Below are positions 14,002 through 20,727 of a DNA stretch of 20,728 nucleotides, in pieces. Source of the DNA: CAYRRR01 sp964426755. GTDB taxonomy: Bacteria; Patescibacteriota; Saccharimonadia; Saccharimonadales; JAGQNJ01. The stretch lies in assembly GCA_964426755.1 (NCBI GenBank), contig CAYRRR010000011.1, positions 1 to 20,728 on the forward strand, read 5' to 3'. Below the pieces are notes generated by a model. That model worked only from the letters and a program-made list of their open reading frames with translations. It did not search any database and was not told where the DNA came from. Each line of letters starts with the position of its first letter. Position 1 is the first letter of the stretch. The translations under genes were made by a program, and so were the position numbers.

Positions 14002-14807
14002 AGATTCATATACCTACTTTGCAAGTACTTATTAAAGACCTTGCTGGGCAGTATCCTTTTAAGATATCCGTAATAGCGATCGCGCAAAGTAACATAGCTG
14101 TACGCTTGCGGTTTTTTGATAACTTTGATTAATGTCTTTGCAACCTCGTCAGCAATTATGGGACGAGCAAACATAGTTTCAAATTTATCTGCCCAGTCTT
14201 TGTAATGTTTTTTATACGAGCCCTTGCCATATTTATTAATATTTATCATATTGTGGCCAAACTTAGTCTTGATTGCCCCTGGGGCTACGATTGAGACATG
14301 GATATTCCATGGGGCAACTTCTTTGGCTAAAACCCTACTCAGCTTTTCAACATAGGCTTTAGTCGCGCTATAGTATCCGATGGTCGCATAATCAATGTTG
14401 GTAGCCATAGATGAAATGTTGATAATATGTCCGCGTCGTCTTTTTCTCATTACAGGAAGTATAAGTTGGGTCAAGCGCATCGCAGCCCACACATTAATCT
14501 CCATTTGTTCTTTCGCCTCATCTATGGTGGTATCTTCAATCATACCGCGCCAACCATTACCAGCATTATTTATGAGGACATCTATTGTTTTATACTTCTG
14601 AAGAACTTTCTCTACACTGTCCGCTAGTTGCTTACGGTTGGTTATATCTACAAGATAAACCTTTACATTGGACGGTAGTTGACCTGCGGGACTATGCAGT
14701 GTAAACGCGATAATATGCGAATCAGGAAACTCTTTAGCTGCAATCTTAATAAAAGAATTGCCAATTCCTGAAGAAATACCGGTAATTAGTATGGTTTTAG
14801 GATACAT
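13998..14807 (-). CDS. Short-chain dehydrogenase/reductase (SDR)
   Basis: A 269-residue NAD(P)-dependent oxidoreductase of the classical SDR type. The cofactor motif is TGISSGIG (9-16), the NNAG motif lies at 80-83, a catalytic serine at about 132-133 (ISSMA) and the YxxxK pair at Tyr146 and Lys150. The C-terminal substrate-binding part has MFARPIIADEVAKTLIK, as in the DltE/YqjQ-like subgroup that contains many uncharacterised reductases. It is probably cytoplasmic or loosely membrane-attached. The substrate cannot be told from sequence. It overlaps the next gene by ATGA, so the two are translated together. Its promoter lies in the divergent region shared with the first response regulator. 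Confidence 0.9.
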   Translation of the reverse strand: MYPKTILITGISSGIGNSFIKIAAKEFPDSHIIAFTLHSPAGQLPSNVKVYLVDITNRKQLADSVEKVLQKYKTIDVLINNAGNGWRGMIEDTTIDEAKEQMEINVWAAMRLTQLILPVMRKRRRGHIINISSMATNIDYATIGYYSATKAYVEKLSRVLAKEVAPWNIHVSIVAPGAIKTKFGHNMININKYGKGSYKKHYKDWADKFETMFARPIIADEVAKTLIKVIKKPQAYSYVTLRDRYYGYLKRILPSKVFNKYLQSRYMNL

Positions 14808-14829
14808 AAATCAATAGTTACTCTCCTAC

Positions 14830-14850
14830 ATTATATACCTAAAAGGTATA
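14830..14850 (-). promoter_or_regulatory. -10 box with overlapping palindrome upstream of the SDR gene
   Basis: On the minus strand a perfect TATAAT (14835-14830) lies 22 bases before the SDR ATG. The palindrome TATACC-TAAAA-GGTATA (14834-14850) overlaps it and could be an operator. No good -35 is visible at 17 bases. Confidence 0.45.
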
Positions 14851-14897
14851 AATTACTACACTCTCACCTCCTCTGCCATGCGTGTCTTCATATTTAT

Positions 14898-14906
14898 TGC
14901 TATACT
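14898..14906 (+). promoter_or_regulatory. Extended -10 box six bases before the receiver-gene ATG
   Basis: TGC followed by TATACT (14901-14906) forms an extended -10. Exactly six bases separate it from the ATG at 14913, and no ribosome binding site is present, as expected for a leaderless mRNA. The -35 is weak. Confidence 0.5.
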
Positions 14907-14912
14907 TGCTGA

Positions 14913-15287
14913 ATGAGCAGAGGCATTAAAATCGCTGTTATTGAAGATGAACCAAGCATCAGTGAGATGTATCGGATTAAGCTTGAATCAAGCGGTTTTG
15001 AGGTTAAAGTAGCGCCGGACGGCAAACAGGGCCTTGAACTTCTTGAGGATTTTAAGCCCAAGCTTATTTTGCTTGATCTTAAAATGCCTGTCATGACCGG
15101 CGATGAGATGCTCACTAAACTCCGCGAGACTGACTGGGGCGCCGATATGCGTGTTATCATACTGACAAACATTAGTCGTGACGAAGCGCCAAAAAGCATT
15201 CAGTTTTTAAATGTTGACCGCTACATTGTGAAAGCGCACCACACGCCCTCGCAAGTTGTAGAAATGGTTAAAGATATACTGTCTTAA
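14913..15287 (+). CDS. Receiver-only response regulator (CheY-like), first of a pair
   Basis: A 124-residue protein that is one complete receiver domain with no output domain. Key residues are the acidic pair Glu11-Asp12 (VIEDEP), phospho-acceptor Asp55 (LLDLKMP), Thr85 (ILTN) and Lys107 (IVKA), so phosphorylation should work. It probably acts by protein-protein contact. It is followed 47 bases later by a closely similar receiver, evidently an old tandem duplication. No kinase is adjacent; the 738-residue kinase in this window is one candidate partner. A -10 box six bases ahead of the ATG suggests leaderless translation. Confidence 0.92.
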   Translation: MSRGIKIAVIEDEPSISEMYRIKLESSGFEVKVAPDGKQGLELLEDFKPKLILLDLKMPVMTGDEMLTKLRETDWGADMRVIILTNISRDEAPKSIQFLNVDRYIVKAHHTPSQVVEMVKDILS

Positions 15288-15334
15288 TTATGCCGGCTTG
15301 TTAGCAGAGAAGTTTTGACGTACCATACTAAGTA

Positions 15335-15706
15335 ATGGCGGCAAAGATAGCTATTATTGAAGATGATCAAGCGATATCGCAGATGTATCGCATTAAATTT
15401 GAGGCCGAGGGGTTTACTGTTGAAACTGCCGAAAATGGCAAATTAGGTCTTGAATTAGCTGAAAAAATGAAACCCGATATTATTTTACTTGATCTCATGA
15501 TGCCCGAGATGAACGGTGACGACATGCTTAAAGCACTCCGTAAATCTGACTGGGGCAAGAATACTAAAGTGGTTATTTTGACTAACATGGGAGAACAAGA
15601 AATCCCGCAAGAAGTAAAACAGCTTGGCGTAACAGCAGTTATATTAAAGGCAGACATGACGCCACGACAAGTAGCAGAACTTGTTAAAAAACAACTTAAT
15701 CAGTAG
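15335..15706 (+). CDS. Receiver-only response regulator (CheY-like), second of a pair
   Basis: A 123-residue single receiver domain with Asp10-Asp11 (IEDDQ), phospho-acceptor Asp53 (LLDLMMP), Thr83 (ILTN) and Lys105 (ILKA), all expected active-site residues. It shares wording such as QMYRIKFE, SDWG and MTPRQV with the receiver just upstream (EMYRIKLE, TDWG, HTPSQV), so the two are paralogues. There is no ribosome binding site. CATACT lies five bases before the ATG, so it may also be started without a leader, or be read through from its neighbour. No output domain is present. Confidence 0.92.
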   Translation: MAAKIAIIEDDQAISQMYRIKFEAEGFTVETAENGKLGLELAEKMKPDIILLDLMMPEMNGDDMLKALRKSDWGKNTKVVILTNMGEQEIPQEVKQLGVTAVILKADMTPRQVAELVKKQLNQ

Positions 15707-15785
15707 TCATTCTTGACCCGATGCATTTCGGCTACAAACTGATACAATACATAATTAATAAGTAGAACATGGGGACATTAACGGC

Positions 15786-17138
15786 ATGAATATTGCAATT
15801 ATTGGCTACGGCGAACAAGGCCGCTCAGCGTTTGACTACTGGTATAACAAAGACAATATTGTTGTTATTTGTGACCAAAACCCTGATATCGAGATCCCTC
15901 CTGGCGCTGTCGATAAGCTAGGCATCGGCTACCTAGAAAACTTGCATGAGTTTGACCTTATCGTGCGTAGCCCCGCTGTTCATCCGCAATCAATTTTAGA
16001 TGCAAACCCAGACCATCCAGAAATTATTCATAAGATCACTTCTAATACAAATGAGTTTTTCAAGACATGCAAGGCACCAATTATTGGCGTCACGGGCACG
16101 AAAGGCAAAGGCACAACCTCTACCCTTATTGCGAAGATTCTAGAGGCAAAGGGCAAAAAGGTACACTTGGGGGGCAATATTGGCACCCCCCCGCTCGACT
16201 TGCTTAAAAATAACATCCAAGAAAAAGATTACGTTGTGTTAGAGCTTGCCAACTTTCAGTTGATTGACCTTAAGCAAAGCCCTCATGTTGCAGTTTGTTT
16301 GATGATTACCGAAGAGCACCTTGACTGGCATAAAGACATGTACGAATACGTAACGTCAAAAGAACAGATTTTTGCGCATCAAACATCTTCTGACATTGCA
16401 GTATTTAACGCAAAAAACGCTTATGCTAATGAGCTATCCACTAAGTCACGCGCCCACATAAAAATCCCCTATGATGCGCCTGCCCTTGACGAACCGCTTG
16501 AATATACTGAGGGTGTGCACGTGGATGGTCATCATATAAAAATAGGCAACAAAACGATATGTGGTGTCGCTGATATCGCTTTGAAAGGTCGTCATAATTT
16601 GCAAAATGTATGCGCTGCGATTGCTGCAACATGGAACATTATTGGTCATGATACTTCTGTAATTAAAAAAGTAGTTAAAAACTTTACCGGATTACCTCAC
16701 CGACTTGAGATTATCGCAGAACATAATGATGTAACGTATGTTGACGATTCATTCGGCACCAACCCTGCAACTGCCATCGTCGCGATTGAGGCATTTGAGC
16801 AACCTAAGGTGGTGATTTTAGGCGGATCAGACAAAAATACACCGTTTGGCGACCTTGCCAGAACACTTGTGCAGTCCAATATTCGTCACATAGTCGCTAT
16901 TGGTGAAATGGGGCCAAAAATTTTAGAAGTTATACAAGCTCAGCCTGGCGGCAATAACATCAGCTATGATCTTCTAGGCACGGACCGGAGTATGGAAGAT
17001 ATAGTTCTAAAAGCTACCAACAAAGCGCAAGCTGGTGACATTGTTTTGCTTTCACCTGCCTGCGCTAGCTTTGATATGTTTAAGGACTATAAAGACCGCG
17101 GTGAACAGTTTAAACGCGCCGTACTTGCCCTGAACTAG
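15786..17138 (+). CDS. murD: UDP-N-acetylmuramoyl-L-alanine--D-glutamate ligase (MurD)
   Basis: A 450-residue cytoplasmic Mur ligase that adds D-glutamate to UDP-MurNAc-L-Ala using ATP, a step of peptidoglycan precursor synthesis. Domain 1 is a Rossmann-type N-terminus (AIIGYGEQGRSA). The central ATP domain has the P-loop GVTGTKGKGTTS (101-112), GNIGTP (130-135) and an ELANFQL segment in place of the usual ELSSFQL. The C-terminal domain shows VDDSFGTNP, ILGGSDKN and the MurD-type ending LSPACASFDMFKDYKDRG. The length matches the family. It overlaps the convergent murI gene by 29 bases at its 3' end. A GGGG element about 11 bases upstream is a poor ribosome binding site. D-glutamate for it would come from the neighbouring racemase. 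Confidence 0.93.
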   Translation: MNIAIIGYGEQGRSAFDYWYNKDNIVVICDQNPDIEIPPGAVDKLGIGYLENLHEFDLIVRSPAVHPQSILDANPDHPEIIHKITSNTNEFFKTCKAPIIGVTGTKGKGTTSTLIAKILEAKGKKVHLGGNIGTPPLDLLKNNIQEKDYVVLELANFQLIDLKQSPHVAVCLMITEEHLDWHKDMYEYVTSKEQIFAHQTSSDIAVFNAKNAYANELSTKSRAHIKIPYDAPALDEPLEYTEGVHVDGHHIKIGNKTICGVADIALKGRHNLQNVCAAIAATWNIIGHDTSVIKKVVKNFTGLPHRLEIIAEHNDVTYVDDSFGTNPATAIVAIEAFEQPKVVILGGSDKNTPFGDLARTLVQSNIRHIVAIGEMGPKILEVIQAQPGGNNISYDLLGTDRSMEDIVLKATNKAQAGDIVLLSPACASFDMFKDYKDRGEQFKRAVLALN

Positions 17139-17775
17139 ATAGGATTTTTTTAAGCTGCGCTATGACCGGCTCTTCAGGCTGAAGAACAATCGCCTGACCG
17201 GCTGCATAAGTTTTAATAACATTTTCTATCCAATGATAATGCGTACAGCCAAGTACAATTATGTCCGCACCCTTATCACACACATCCTTTGTGATACGTT
17301 TAATCTTTGACTGGTCAATTTGTCTTGATTCAATCATATACGACCAGTCGCTGCAGTCTGGCTCGATTACCGTTACACCCTTGGCATACTTTTGTTTTAA
17401 TTCTTTATAGCGCGTGCTAGCAAGGGTGGTAGGTGTGGCACAAATAGCTATTTTCTTGCTTTTTGTTAAATCGGCAGCTGGTTTTACCATCGGCTCAATG
17501 CCTATAAGAGGAATATCAAATTCGCGTCGCAGCTTCGCAATTAGGGTCGTAGTTACGGTATTACAGGCAATGACTAAGACATCACAACCGTTGTCTGCCA
17601 TGGATTTTAGTATCGGTAAAACTAAAGAGTATAAGGTATCGCTGTCTTTTGTACCGTACGGTACATTTTTTGTATCATTTTTGAATACCACTCTGTGTTC
17701 GGGCATTGCTTTAGTTATAGCGTTTGCTACAGACCGGCCGCCTCTTCCTGAATCAAAGACACCTATAACCGCCAC
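17110..17775 (-). CDS. murI: Glutamate racemase (MurI)
   Basis: A 221-residue cofactor-independent racemase that turns L-glutamate into the D-glutamate used by MurD. The start is GTG at 17775, one base after the folD stop, with AAAGG upstream, so translation is probably coupled to folD. Motifs are IGVFDSGRGG (4-13, with Asp8 and Ser9), NVPYGTK (37-43), the first catalytic cysteine Cys71 in ACNT, GIEPMVKPA (92-100) and the second catalytic cysteine Cys177 in GCTHY. It is shorter than the usual 255-285 residues, mainly at the C-terminus. It meets murD tail to tail with a 29-base overlap. Confidence 0.92.
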   Translation of the reverse strand: MAVIGVFDSGRGGRSVANAITKAMPEHRVVFKNDTKNVPYGTKDSDTLYSLVLPILKSMADNGCDVLVIACNTVTTTLIAKLRREFDIPLIGIEPMVKPAADLTKSKKIAICATPTTLASTRYKELKQKYAKGVTVIEPDCSDWSYMIESRQIDQSKIKRITKDVCDKGADIIVLGCTHYHWIENVIKTYAAGQAIVLQPEEPVIAQLKKILSSSGQVRRV

Positions 17776-17776
17776 G

Positions 17777-18586
17777 TTAGGCCTTTACTGTTGACCTGGC
17801 CGCACGAATAACATTATCAAACAGCGCGCAGACAGTCAGCGGACCGACACCACCTTTTCTTGGCGTTAACGTTAGGTCATCCCGATCATACACGTCATCT
17901 GCCACATCGCCAATCGTTTTGCCATCTTCACTGGCGACACCAGCATCCACCACCACAGCCCCCTGCTTTAACATGTCTGCATAAATAATAGCTGGGCTAC
18001 CTGTAGCCGTAATGACTATATCCGCCCCCTTAACGTGCGCCTCTAAGCCCTTAGTTTCTCTCGTAACCACCGTAACATCGTGACCAGACTGTTTAAGTTG
18101 CTTTTCAAGCGGTGCGCCCACCAACTTACCGCGACCAATTAAAACTATTTTTTTGTCACGTATATCTACATTAAAACCGGCCAGCAACCACATAATAGCC
18201 ATTGGCGTAGCCGGTTCAAAAACTGTTTTGACACCAAGTGCATCAACATCTTTATCTGGATTGACCAAATTAAGAATGTTATCGGTCTCACCCGTATCTT
18301 CAATCGGTAGTTGCACAATAATACCGTGCACCGAGTCATCATCATTCAGCTTGGCAATGAGATCTTTAGCGCCAGACTGCGGAACGTGATGAATCTCAAC
18401 GTCTATTAAAATCTCTGCTCCATAGCGCTGCTTAAGATTTACGTAAGTATTGATTACCGGGTCATCTTTAAGCTGCACAATAGCTAACTTTGGGCTTATG
18501 CCATGCGCCTGACGCAATGCGCGCACCTGTTTGGCCTGCCGTTCCTTAATATATTCTGCCAGTTCTTTACCATTTAAAAGCTTCAT
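17777..18586 (-). CDS. folD: Bifunctional methylene-tetrahydrofolate dehydrogenase/cyclohydrolase (FolD)
   Basis: A 269-residue cytoplasmic enzyme that interconverts 5,10-methylene-THF and 10-formyl-THF. The ATG at 18586 is chosen over a TTG 27 bases upstream because AAGGAAAG precedes it and MKLLNGKELA is the normal family start. The catalytic pair is in TYVNLKQ (Tyr48, Lys52). VQLP (91-94), PDKDVDAL (110-117), PATP, the cofactor loop GRGKLVGAPL (151-160) and GGVGPLT near the end are all family signatures, the usual PCTP being PATP here. MurI follows after one base. Its first 38 bases are duplicated upstream, on the far side of a palindromic insert, which has changed its leader. Confidence 0.94.
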   Translation of the reverse strand: MKLLNGKELAEYIKERQAKQVRALRQAHGISPKLAIVQLKDDPVINTYVNLKQRYGAEILIDVEIHHVPQSGAKDLIAKLNDDDSVHGIIVQLPIEDTGETDNILNLVNPDKDVDALGVKTVFEPATPMAIMWLLAGFNVDIRDKKIVLIGRGKLVGAPLEKQLKQSGHDVTVVTRETKGLEAHVKGADIVITATGSPAIIYADMLKQGAVVVDAGVASEDGKTIGDVADDVYDRDDLTLTPRKGGVGPLTVCALFDNVIRAARSTVKA

Positions 18587-18738
18587 ATACTGCGTACTTT
18601 CCTTAAAAACCAAAAGGAAAAGAGCAGCCGGAGCTTCGGATTTATTCCGAACCCCGCGCGATGAGAAAAACCGTAGGTTTGTCTCATGAGGCGAAACCGC
18701 ATATATTCTGCCAGTTCTTTACCATTTAAAAGCTTCAT
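18583..18738 (-). pseudogene. Detached folD 5' fragment read into the insert (51-codon frame)
   Basis: Starting at the duplicated ATG (18738), the first 12 codons are those of FolD (MKLLNGKELAEY). The frame then continues through the insert for 39 more codons, rich in Arg, Phe and Leu, and stops at a TGA (18585-18583) that overlaps the real folD ATG as ATGA. It may be just a remnant, or it may act as a short upstream frame that couples translation to folD. A TAAAAT box lies 11 bases before its ATG, so it may occupy the original folD start. Confidence 0.5.
18587..18700. mobile_element. Candidate palindromic mini-element inserted at folD
   Basis: This 114-bp segment between the 38-bp repeats holds two strong hairpins. 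One is ATGAGA-A-AAACC, loop GTA, GGTTT-G-TCTCAT (18661-18687), with one mismatch. The other is TTCGGA/TCCGAA (about 18635-18651) with a 5-base loop. Its base composition is richer in G and C than its flanks. It codes for no recognisable protein. It resembles small palindromic repeats that insert in bacterial genes; membership in a family cannot be shown from one copy. Confidence 0.45.
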
Positions 18739-18759
18739 TTCAAAAGGTTATTTTACCAC

Positions 18760-18797
18760 AAAAACAGAGAGCGGCCCTAAGGTAAGGGCCACTCTGT
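18760..18797 (-). terminator. Intrinsic terminator of the DUF5684-like gene
   Basis: ACAGAG (18764-18769) pairs with CTCTGT (18792-18797), and an inner 6-bp stem forms between GGCCCT (18773-18778) and AGGGCC (18785-18790). On the minus strand the stem runs straight into a T-run (18764-18760 side, TTTTTG). It lies 22 bases after the stop codon. Confidence 0.75.
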
Positions 18798-18818
18798 TAT
18801 CACAAAACCCCAGTCAGG

Positions 18819-19364
18819 TTATACATTTGCTGCGGGCGGATTGGTACCAGAGGCACTTCCCGTATTGGCAGGAGGATTCGATGAGGGCTTGGTGTCATTC
18901 CTATCGTTATTTGCCAAGGTGTCATTTGGCTGACCTTGATATTTTGCATCTCCAAATCCTAAAATGAGCAAGCCTATGGTACTAAATATGATGAGCCCTA
19001 AGATTGCAAACGCTGTATCTTTACCAAATCGCTTTGCAAGTTCAAGCGCTATCAATACGTACACAACTAAAGCAGCAATTGGGCCGATAAGAGGAATCCA
19101 AGCCAAAAGCGAAACAAGACTCCACCAGCCTGGCTTACCGGCAATTTCTGCAAGTACCCAGCCGTTATAAATTGGAATAATTGCTTTCCAGCCTTCTACG
19201 CCCGCTTTTTCAAAAACCTTCCACAGTGCAACAACTGTAATAATTATTGACGCTAATACTATCAGTAAGGTAAAGCTACCAAATACAGCCCATCCCGCTG
19301 TCTCCCCTCCTGATAATGTAGTTTCGGTAGCAGTGTCGAAACTTTGTGCTAATAAATTGAGCAT
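18819..19364 (-). CDS. DUF5684-like membrane protein
   Basis: A 181-residue membrane protein with a strong AAGGAGGG ribosome binding site before its ATG (19364-19362). Hydrophobic segments lie at about 27-49, 79-110 and 117-137. Between the first two is the motif GWKAIIPIYNGW (58-69) followed by AGKPGWW, which I recognise from memory as the hallmark of the DUF5684 family, widespread in bacteria. The C-terminal 40 residues are Asn/Pro/Ser/Thr-rich and probably disordered. The function of the family is unknown. It has its own promoter, divergent from the 82-residue gene, and its own terminator. Confidence 0.8.
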   Translation of the reverse strand: MLNLLAQSFDTATETTLSGGETAGWAVFGSFTLLIVLASIIITVVALWKVFEKAGVEGWKAIIPIYNGWVLAEIAGKPGWWSLVSLLAWIPLIGPIAALVVYVLIALELAKRFGKDTAFAILGLIIFSTIGLLILGFGDAKYQGQPNDTLANNDRNDTKPSSNPPANTGSASGTNPPAANV

Positions 19365-19394
19365 TTAACCCTCCTTACAATTATTCTACTTTGA

Positions 19395-19423
19395 ATTATA
19401 TGCCCTACCGCTTCGTTTAACAA
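19395..19423 (-). promoter_or_regulatory. Promoter of the DUF5684-like gene
   Basis: On the minus strand, TTGTTA (19423-19418), a 17-base spacer and a perfect TATAAT (19400-19395). The -35 occupies the same bases as the -35 of the divergent plus-strand promoter. Confidence 0.65.
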
Positions 19424-19447
19424 AGTGGATTTCAAATACGATATACT
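19417..19447 (+). promoter_or_regulatory. Promoter of the 82-residue gene (leaderless type)
   Basis: TATACT (19442-19447) lies exactly six bases before the ATG at 19454, leaving no room for a ribosome binding site. TTAACA (19417-19422) is a possible -35 at a long 19-base spacing. Confidence 0.5.
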
Positions 19448-19453
19448 ATCATC

Positions 19454-19702
19454 ATGCCAAATGAGATGGATTACAGTGATTTGAAATTTAAGACCCCCAT
19501 AGTGGCGAGCGATGGTAATTTTGTCATGATTAACAACGACGGTATTGTTAATCTCTTGTTCTTCCAAATGCGCGGTAGCTCTAACAATCGACCGGGCGCT
19601 GATGTAGTAGCCGGCGTTCGCTTGCACAACCTGCAAGAACTTAAAAATTTAGTAAAGACAATACAGGAAACTATAAATAAACACGAAAATCGCGAGCCAT
19701 AA
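19454..19702 (+). CDS. Small conserved-looking protein of 82 residues
   Basis: An 82-residue soluble protein without signal peptide or membrane segment. A strand-rich N-terminal half (IVASDGNFVMINNDGIVNLLFFQMR) is followed by a loop with GADVVAGVRL and a C-terminal helix (NLQELKNLVKTIQETINK). The arrangement resembles small proteins of the DUF3467 type, but the match is by general shape only. It begins six bases after a TATACT box, so it is probably translated from a leaderless mRNA. The next gene on this strand has its own promoter. Function unknown. Confidence 0.65.
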   Translation: MPNEMDYSDLKFKTPIVASDGNFVMINNDGIVNLLFFQMRGSSNNRPGADVVAGVRLHNLQELKNLVKTIQETINKHENREP

Positions 19703-19731
19703 TTTACTGCCTCGTGCGAAAATTGTATAAA
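19703..19731 (+). promoter_or_regulatory. Promoter of the 19783-20424 gene
   Basis: TTTACT (19703-19708), a 17-base spacer and TATAAA (19726-19731). The leader would be about 45 bases and ends in an AGGGG ribosome binding site 6 bases before the ATG. Confidence 0.5.
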
Positions 19732-19782
19732 TGCGCAGTTGGATTATGGTACCATTAAAACAATAACTAAATAGGGGTTCGT

Positions 19783-20424
19783 ATGGCTACAGCTCAAAAA
19801 ACAAATGATGCCACTCCAACTGAGTGGCCAGGTGCGTTTGGTATTTATAATCGCTCTCAAAAAGCAGTACTCACAAACATAGGCACATTAGCGCTGCTAT
19901 TTTTAACATATATCGTAGCGGTTATTGTGTTTGCTATACTTTTTAATAACAGCTCACTTGAAGATATGCTAGCCAATATCGTGTCTATAATTTTAGGGCC
20001 AATTTTTACCCTAGTATTACTTCAGGGTATAGACGGTAAAAAAATTGCATTTACCGATGCCATAAAACGAGGACTTCCGCTACTGGTGCAATATTTTCTT
20101 GTTAGTATCTTGGTAGGATTGGCGCTGATTGGGAGTCTTTTGGCGCTTTTAATTCCATTCGTGTTTGTGCTACCTAGGCTTATTTTGGCAGAATATTATG
20201 TTGTGGATAAAAAAATGGATGCCATTGCCGCATTTAAGGCCAGCTGGAATGAAACCAAGGGCCACTCTACAAAAGTATGGGGTGTTATTGGGGCTAGCAT
20301 TGTGATGCTATTACCTATATTTACCATAATTGGTATTCCTGTCGCGATTTTCTTGATCATAATGTACAGTGCCGCATTTGGTATTTTGTACCGCTACATT
20401 ACATCCCATAAGTCAGCCGCGTAA
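19783..20424 (+). CDS. Multi-pass membrane protein, function unknown
   Basis: A 213-residue protein. Its first 28 residues are soluble. Hydrophobic segments then lie at about 34-56, 62-83, 99-132 (probably two passes) and 167-200 (probably two). Between them is a conserved-looking stretch LPRLILAEYYVVDKKMDAIAA ending in FKASWNETKGH, which resembles the loop of bacterial DUF975/GlpQ-membrane-domain-like proteins that sort or insert other membrane components. That resemblance is general and not decisive. There is a promoter and an AGGGG ribosome binding site. It is followed by a 226-bp gap leading to tRNA-Lys. Confidence 0.72.
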   Translation: MATAQKTNDATPTEWPGAFGIYNRSQKAVLTNIGTLALLFLTYIVAVIVFAILFNNSSLEDMLANIVSIILGPIFTLVLLQGIDGKKIAFTDAIKRGLPLLVQYFLVSILVGLALIGSLLALLIPFVFVLPRLILAEYYVVDKKMDAIAAFKASWNETKGHSTKVWGVIGASIVMLLPIFTIIGIPVAIFLIIMYSAAFGILYRYITSHKSAA

Positions 20425-20428
20425 CACA

Positions 20429-20457
20429 TTTACATCCCACCTGACATCTGTTAAAAT
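20429..20457 (+). promoter_or_regulatory. Promoter reading into the structured RNA and tRNA-Lys
   Basis: TTTACA (20429-20434), a 17-base spacer and TAAAAT (20452-20457) begin just after the membrane gene stop. The start site would be near 20464. A second possible -10, TATAAC, lies at 20475-20480. Confidence 0.55.
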
Positions 20458-20463
20458 AACTCT

Positions 20464-20650
20464 GTCAAAGTCGCTATAACAACCAGCTTGTCTGGCTTTA
20501 AGCTTGTACGCGAAAGACCATAATTTGTTAGGTTAGGTGTATACAAATACAGCCAATCGAGCAAATCTATAAGGCTAACAAAGTACAAGACAAAGAGCAA
20601 GCAGAGTTTTTGACTCTGTCAAGAAGCAGGTTTGCGACCAGACAAGCTGG
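20464..20650 (+). ncRNA. Candidate structured RNA directly 5' of tRNA-Lys
   Basis: This segment has no protein frame but strong nested pairing. A 13-bp closing stem pairs 20483-20495 with 20638-20650, the right arm ending on the base before the tRNA. Inside it, 20503-20509 pairs with 20583-20589 (7 bp) and 20524-20531 with 20575-20582 (8 bp), the two right arms being adjacent. A third hairpin, 20602-20607 with 20613-20618 (6 bp, 5-base loop), completes a branched fold. Perfect pairing in three nested helices is unlikely by chance. RNase P trimming of the tRNA would release an RNA of about 185 nt. Signatures of RNase P RNA, tmRNA and SRP RNA are absent. A 6S-like or novel RNA is possible. Confidence 0.5.
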
Positions 20651-20727
20651 GGGCCTATAGCTCAGCTGGTTAGAGCACCTGCCTCTTAAGCAGGGTGTCC
20701 TGGGTTCGAGTCCCAGTGGGCCCTCCA
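20651..20727 (+). tRNA. tRNA-Lys(CUU)
   Basis: A complete cloverleaf of 77 nt including an encoded CCA end. The acceptor stem is GGGCCTA with TGGGCCC, with one G-T pair. The D arm GCTC/GAGC, anticodon stem CCTGC/GCAGG with loop CTCTTAA (anticodon CTT, lysine AAG codons), variable loop GTGTC and T arm CTGGG/CCCAG with TTCGAGT are all standard. The discriminator base before CCA is T, where lysine tRNAs of well-studied bacteria have A. It may be transcribed from the promoter at 20429. Confidence 0.95.

Larger units (their letters stand above)
18549..18738. repeat. 38-bp direct repeat of the folD 5' end
   Basis: Positions 18549-18586 and 18701-18738 are identical over 38 bases, with a period of 152. 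The left copy is the real folD start (codons 1 to 13). The right copy is a detached fragment of the same start. Between them lie 114 bases not found elsewhere in the window. It looks like a recent duplication or insertion event, since no base has diverged. Confidence 0.9.

Noticed and set aside
20464..20650. RNase P RNA, tmRNA or SRP RNA as the identity of the structured segment
   Set aside because: The conserved cores of those RNAs were looked for by eye and not found. A 6S-like RNA cannot be excluded.
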